DNA from: Halobacillus shinanisalinarum | GTDB taxonomy: Bacteria > Bacillota > Bacilli > Bacillales > Halobacillaceae | Length of the DNA stretch: 64,000 nt | NCBI RefSeq assembly: GCF_022919835.1 | Contig: NZ_CP095074.1 | Span: 1,550,001 to 1,614,000 of the forward strand | Direction: 5' to 3' | Translations under genes and position numbers: made by a program | Part shown: positions 62,102 through 64,000 of the stretch, in pieces | How the letters are laid out: each line of letters opens with the position of its first letter | Position numbering within the stretch: position 1 is the first letter of the stretch | The notes under the pieces: generated by a model | What the model saw: only the letters and a program-made list of their open reading frames with translations | Databases searched by the model: none | What the model was told of the DNA's origin: nothing

Positions 62102-63195
62102 TTTATTCCCTCCCCTAAAGGTACCTTTGTTACCGGACGATCCGTAATCATTTCCCATAAGCTTTCTTTGTTAGAGCTCATGACTTTTTCAGCCAATTGA
62201 TCTGCCCAATAATTTTCATTTCCAAATTCATCTCTCCAGGCCCAAAGCCTTCGTGTCACTTGATTCAATCGATGTTCATGGGTAACTCCTATGGCCCCAT
62301 GGAGCTGATGAGCAATTTCAGTTACTTTCCCTGCCGATTCACTTAGCTTTAGTTTGGCTGCAGCAATTTCATGATCTACCATTCCTTTGCCAAAAGCTTG
62401 AATGGCTTTATTTGCAATGGTCACAGAGGCAACTGTTTCACCAGATAATACAGCAATGTGCTGTTGAATAGCTTGTAAGCGATGGAGCGGTCGACCAAAT
62501 TGTTCACGTTCCTTAGAGTAAAGAACACTTAATTCCAATAAAGCTTCCATAGCACCACTCATCATTGCGGTCTTTATTAACCCTCCTAGATTGGTGACTT
62601 TCATCCTGAATTTCTCTTCCTCAACATCCTCTAAGAAAATATTTTCCACATCAATACTTTCAAAGTTTACCGTGTCCGATGGCTCCCCAGCTAGATTGCT
62701 ATTGTATTCAACACCGGCTTGCTCTAATGGCAATAAAGCGACCTTGGAAGCACCTTCAAAATTAACTAGTACTAGTAAACTTTTTGCATGTCTAGCCCAT
62801 GGTACATGTACTGCCTTTCCCCGTATGGAATACCCTTTGGTTGTTTCTTCTATCTCAATCTTGTTTTTAAGATTCACAGAGAGGGTGAAAATTTCTCTGG
62901 ATGCTGGTACCCTATGATCCGCCAGCAACCACTGAACCATTAAAGTTTCTGATAGAGGAAGTGGAACACTAAACCTCCCATATAACTGTAAGATATGAAG
63001 GGCGTCATTGTAATCTCCACCGGTTCCCCCTAAAGATTCCGGAACACCGACAGAAGTGATTCCGGATTCAACTAACACCGACCACAGCTCTTCGGCAAAT
63101 ATCCCTTCTTCTAATTGATCAATCAGTTCTTTTGAACATAAAGATTTAAACATTTTATTGGTGGAATCCAGAATAATTTCTTGCATATCACTCAT
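62098..63195 (-). CDS. acyl-CoA dehydrogenase, second subunit-like
   Basis: This 365-residue FAD enzyme has an N-terminal helical domain (LWSVLVESGITSVGVPESLGG), a divergent middle domain and the C-terminal helical bundle (SKEREQFGRPLHRLQAIQQH, HQLHGAIGVTHEHRLNQVTR). The middle domain lacks the clear FAD/substrate SEPxxGSD motif seen in its partner upstream. Two adjacent, overlapping acyl-CoA dehydrogenase genes of unequal conservation often encode an alpha2beta2 enzyme, as in actinobacterial cholesterol side-chain dehydrogenases. I infer the same here. Confidence 0.9.
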   Translation of the reverse strand: MSDMQEIILDSTNKMFKSLCSKELIDQLEEGIFAEELWSVLVESGITSVGVPESLGGTGGDYNDALHILQLYGRFSVPLPLSETLMVQWLLADHRVPASREIFTLSVNLKNKIEIEETTKGYSIRGKAVHVPWARHAKSLLVLVNFEGASKVALLPLEQAGVEYNSNLAGEPSDTVNFESIDVENIFLEDVEEEKFRMKVTNLGGLIKTAMMSGAMEALLELSVLYSKEREQFGRPLHRLQAIQQHIAVLSGETVASVTIANKAIQAFGKGMVDHEIAAAKLKLSESAGKVTEIAHQLHGAIGVTHEHRLNQVTRRLWAWRDEFGNENYWADQLAEKVMSSNKESLWEMITDRPVTKVPLGEGIK

Positions 63196-64000
63196 TCAGC
63201 AACCACCCCTTTCGTAACGATCCCTCTTAAGATTTCTGTGGTTCCTCCACGTAAAGTAAACCCTGGTCCATGCAAAATCGACTGAGCCAACAACTTTTCA
63301 AATCGGACATCTGACGTCATCGATGGGTGACTAGCTATAATTAACCGAGCAACCTCAGCCACATTTTTCTCAAACTTTGTTCCCATATCTTTAACTAGAG
63401 CAGCTGTTGTATTTACATCCGCTCCTTCCTCTAATAATTGGGCAATCCCGATTGACATATGTCTTAAGCTATATAATTGGGACAGCAGTTTCATAGATTC
63501 TCCCATGCCTTGAACATCCTTATTTTCTCTCAAAGTTCCGATCAATTCCTCTAACAAAGGAAATGTACTCAATATTCTTTCAGGTCCACTTCTCTCATAA
63601 GCAAGCTCCGCCATGCTTTGCTTCCATCCATTCCCTTCTTGCCCGACAATGTTCTCCTCAGGTATGATAACGCTTTCAAAAAACACTTCATTAAAATGCT
63701 CTTCTCCTGTTAAATATTTGATGGGTCTTATAGTAACGCCGGGACTGGACAAATCTACAACCAATTGACTTAACCCCTCATGTTTCCTGTCTGGTTTTTT
63801 TGGTGACGTTCTGCAGAGGACGATCATATAATCAGAAAGATGTGCCCCACTAGTCCATATCTTCATCCCATTTAAAACCCAACCATTCTCTGTCCTTTCT
63901 GCCTTTGTACTTATGGCTGCTAAATCAGAACCAGCATTTGGCTCACTTAAACCTATGGAAAAATAACAAGTGCCTTCTGCAATTTTAGGCAGAAAAAACT
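63192..64000 (-). CDS. acyl-CoA dehydrogenase, partial (runs off the window)
   Basis: The frame is open to the last base; the visible 269 codons are the C-terminal two thirds. They include FSIGLSEPNAGSDLA (FAD/acyl site), GWVLNGMKIWTSGAHLSD, and the C-terminal bundle ending LHGPGFTLRGGTTEILRGIV, where GGTTE is the usual TEILR motif. It overlaps the next dehydrogenase gene by four bases (ATGA). It oxidises an acyl-CoA to the enoyl-CoA used by the downstream hydratase. The N-terminus and any upstream operon genes lie outside. Confidence 0.92.
   Translation of the reverse strand, partial: FFLPKIAEGTCYFSIGLSEPNAGSDLAAISTKAERTENGWVLNGMKIWTSGAHLSDYMIVLCRTSPKKPDRKHEGLSQLVVDLSSPGVTIRPIKYLTGEEHFNEVFFESVIIPEENIVGQEGNGWKQSMAELAYERSGPERILSTFPLLEELIGTLRENKDVQGMGESMKLLSQLYSLRHMSIGIAQLLEEGADVNTTAALVKDMGTKFEKNVAEVARLIIASHPSMTSDVRFEKLLAQSILHGPGFTLRGGTTEILRGIVTKGVVAE

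Overview
The window reads as chromosome of a low-GC Gram-positive bacterium, most likely a salt-tolerant member of the Bacillaceae (Halobacillus/Virgibacillus/Oceanobacillus type). The case rests on AGGAGG-type ribosome binding sites, CcpA cre-like sites, an rbsRKDACB ribose operon, class II GalT, GH42 GanA, BCCT and SSS transporters, and DUF3231 and RsbR-type proteins. This is inferred from gene families only; no rRNA, tRNA or phylogenetic marker is present. Much of the window is accessory DNA with many decayed genes.

Layout. 0-5.5 kb: a nitronate monooxygenase-like oxidoreductase, an MFS carrier, an MBL hydrolase and a MarR regulator, with remnants of an alpha/beta hydrolase, an SDR, a thioesterase and a LacI regulator. 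5.5-8.7 kb: a two-gene unit of a BCCT (quaternary-amine) transporter and an aromatic ammonia-lyase homologue that lacks the Ala-Ser-Gly triad needed to make the MIO cofactor. This combination fits a betaine lyase such as ergothionase better than HutH. 9-11.6 kb: a broken serine recombinase, an SDR and a multiply frameshifted ArsR regulator. 11.6-17.5 kb: the ribose operon behind a promoter with a cre-like site and two operator palindromes.

18-29.6 kb: a run of unrelated single genes, nearly all on the minus strand: DJ-1/PfpI, a membrane protein, a lipoprotein, a small membrane protein, CatA-type acetyltransferase, a Qnr-like pentapeptide protein, a hexapeptide acetyltransferase, an esterase, a Fur-boxed flavin reductase and an aldo/keto reductase. 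Most are followed on the 3' side by an imperfect hairpin of one family (a stem around TTATTCC, then GCGCCC and often TTTAACGGAAC), always in the same orientation. It looks like a cassette array without a visible integrase and is the best candidate here for an undescribed system.

30.8-33.1 kb: DUF3231 and a plasmid-type HTH/coiled-coil protein. 33.3-43.4 kb: a galactoside island with the C-terminal scrap of a galactanase, ganA, an aldose-epimerase-like gene, galT, galE, galK and a sodium/sugar symporter in one operon, divergent from a ROK repressor. 43.5-45.6 kb: a decayed AlbA-type ATP-binding gene and a toxin-antitoxin-like pair whose toxin is frameshifted. 46.3-49.6 kb: gltS and hutG, both frameshifted, divergent from a LysR regulator. 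49.8-55.5 kb: a cell-wall amidase, an SSS transporter with a YtcJ-type amidohydrolase, and a tandem-duplicated CMD protein. 56.2-64 kb: an acyl-CoA catabolic operon (IclR, type III CoA-transferase, TAXI-TRAP transporter, enoyl-CoA hydratase, two adjacent acyl-CoA dehydrogenases) running off the end.

rbsK, gltS and hutG each appear to have lost one base in a short G/C run, and the toxin gene to have gained an A. These may be consensus errors rather than real mutations and should be checked before the genes are called dead.
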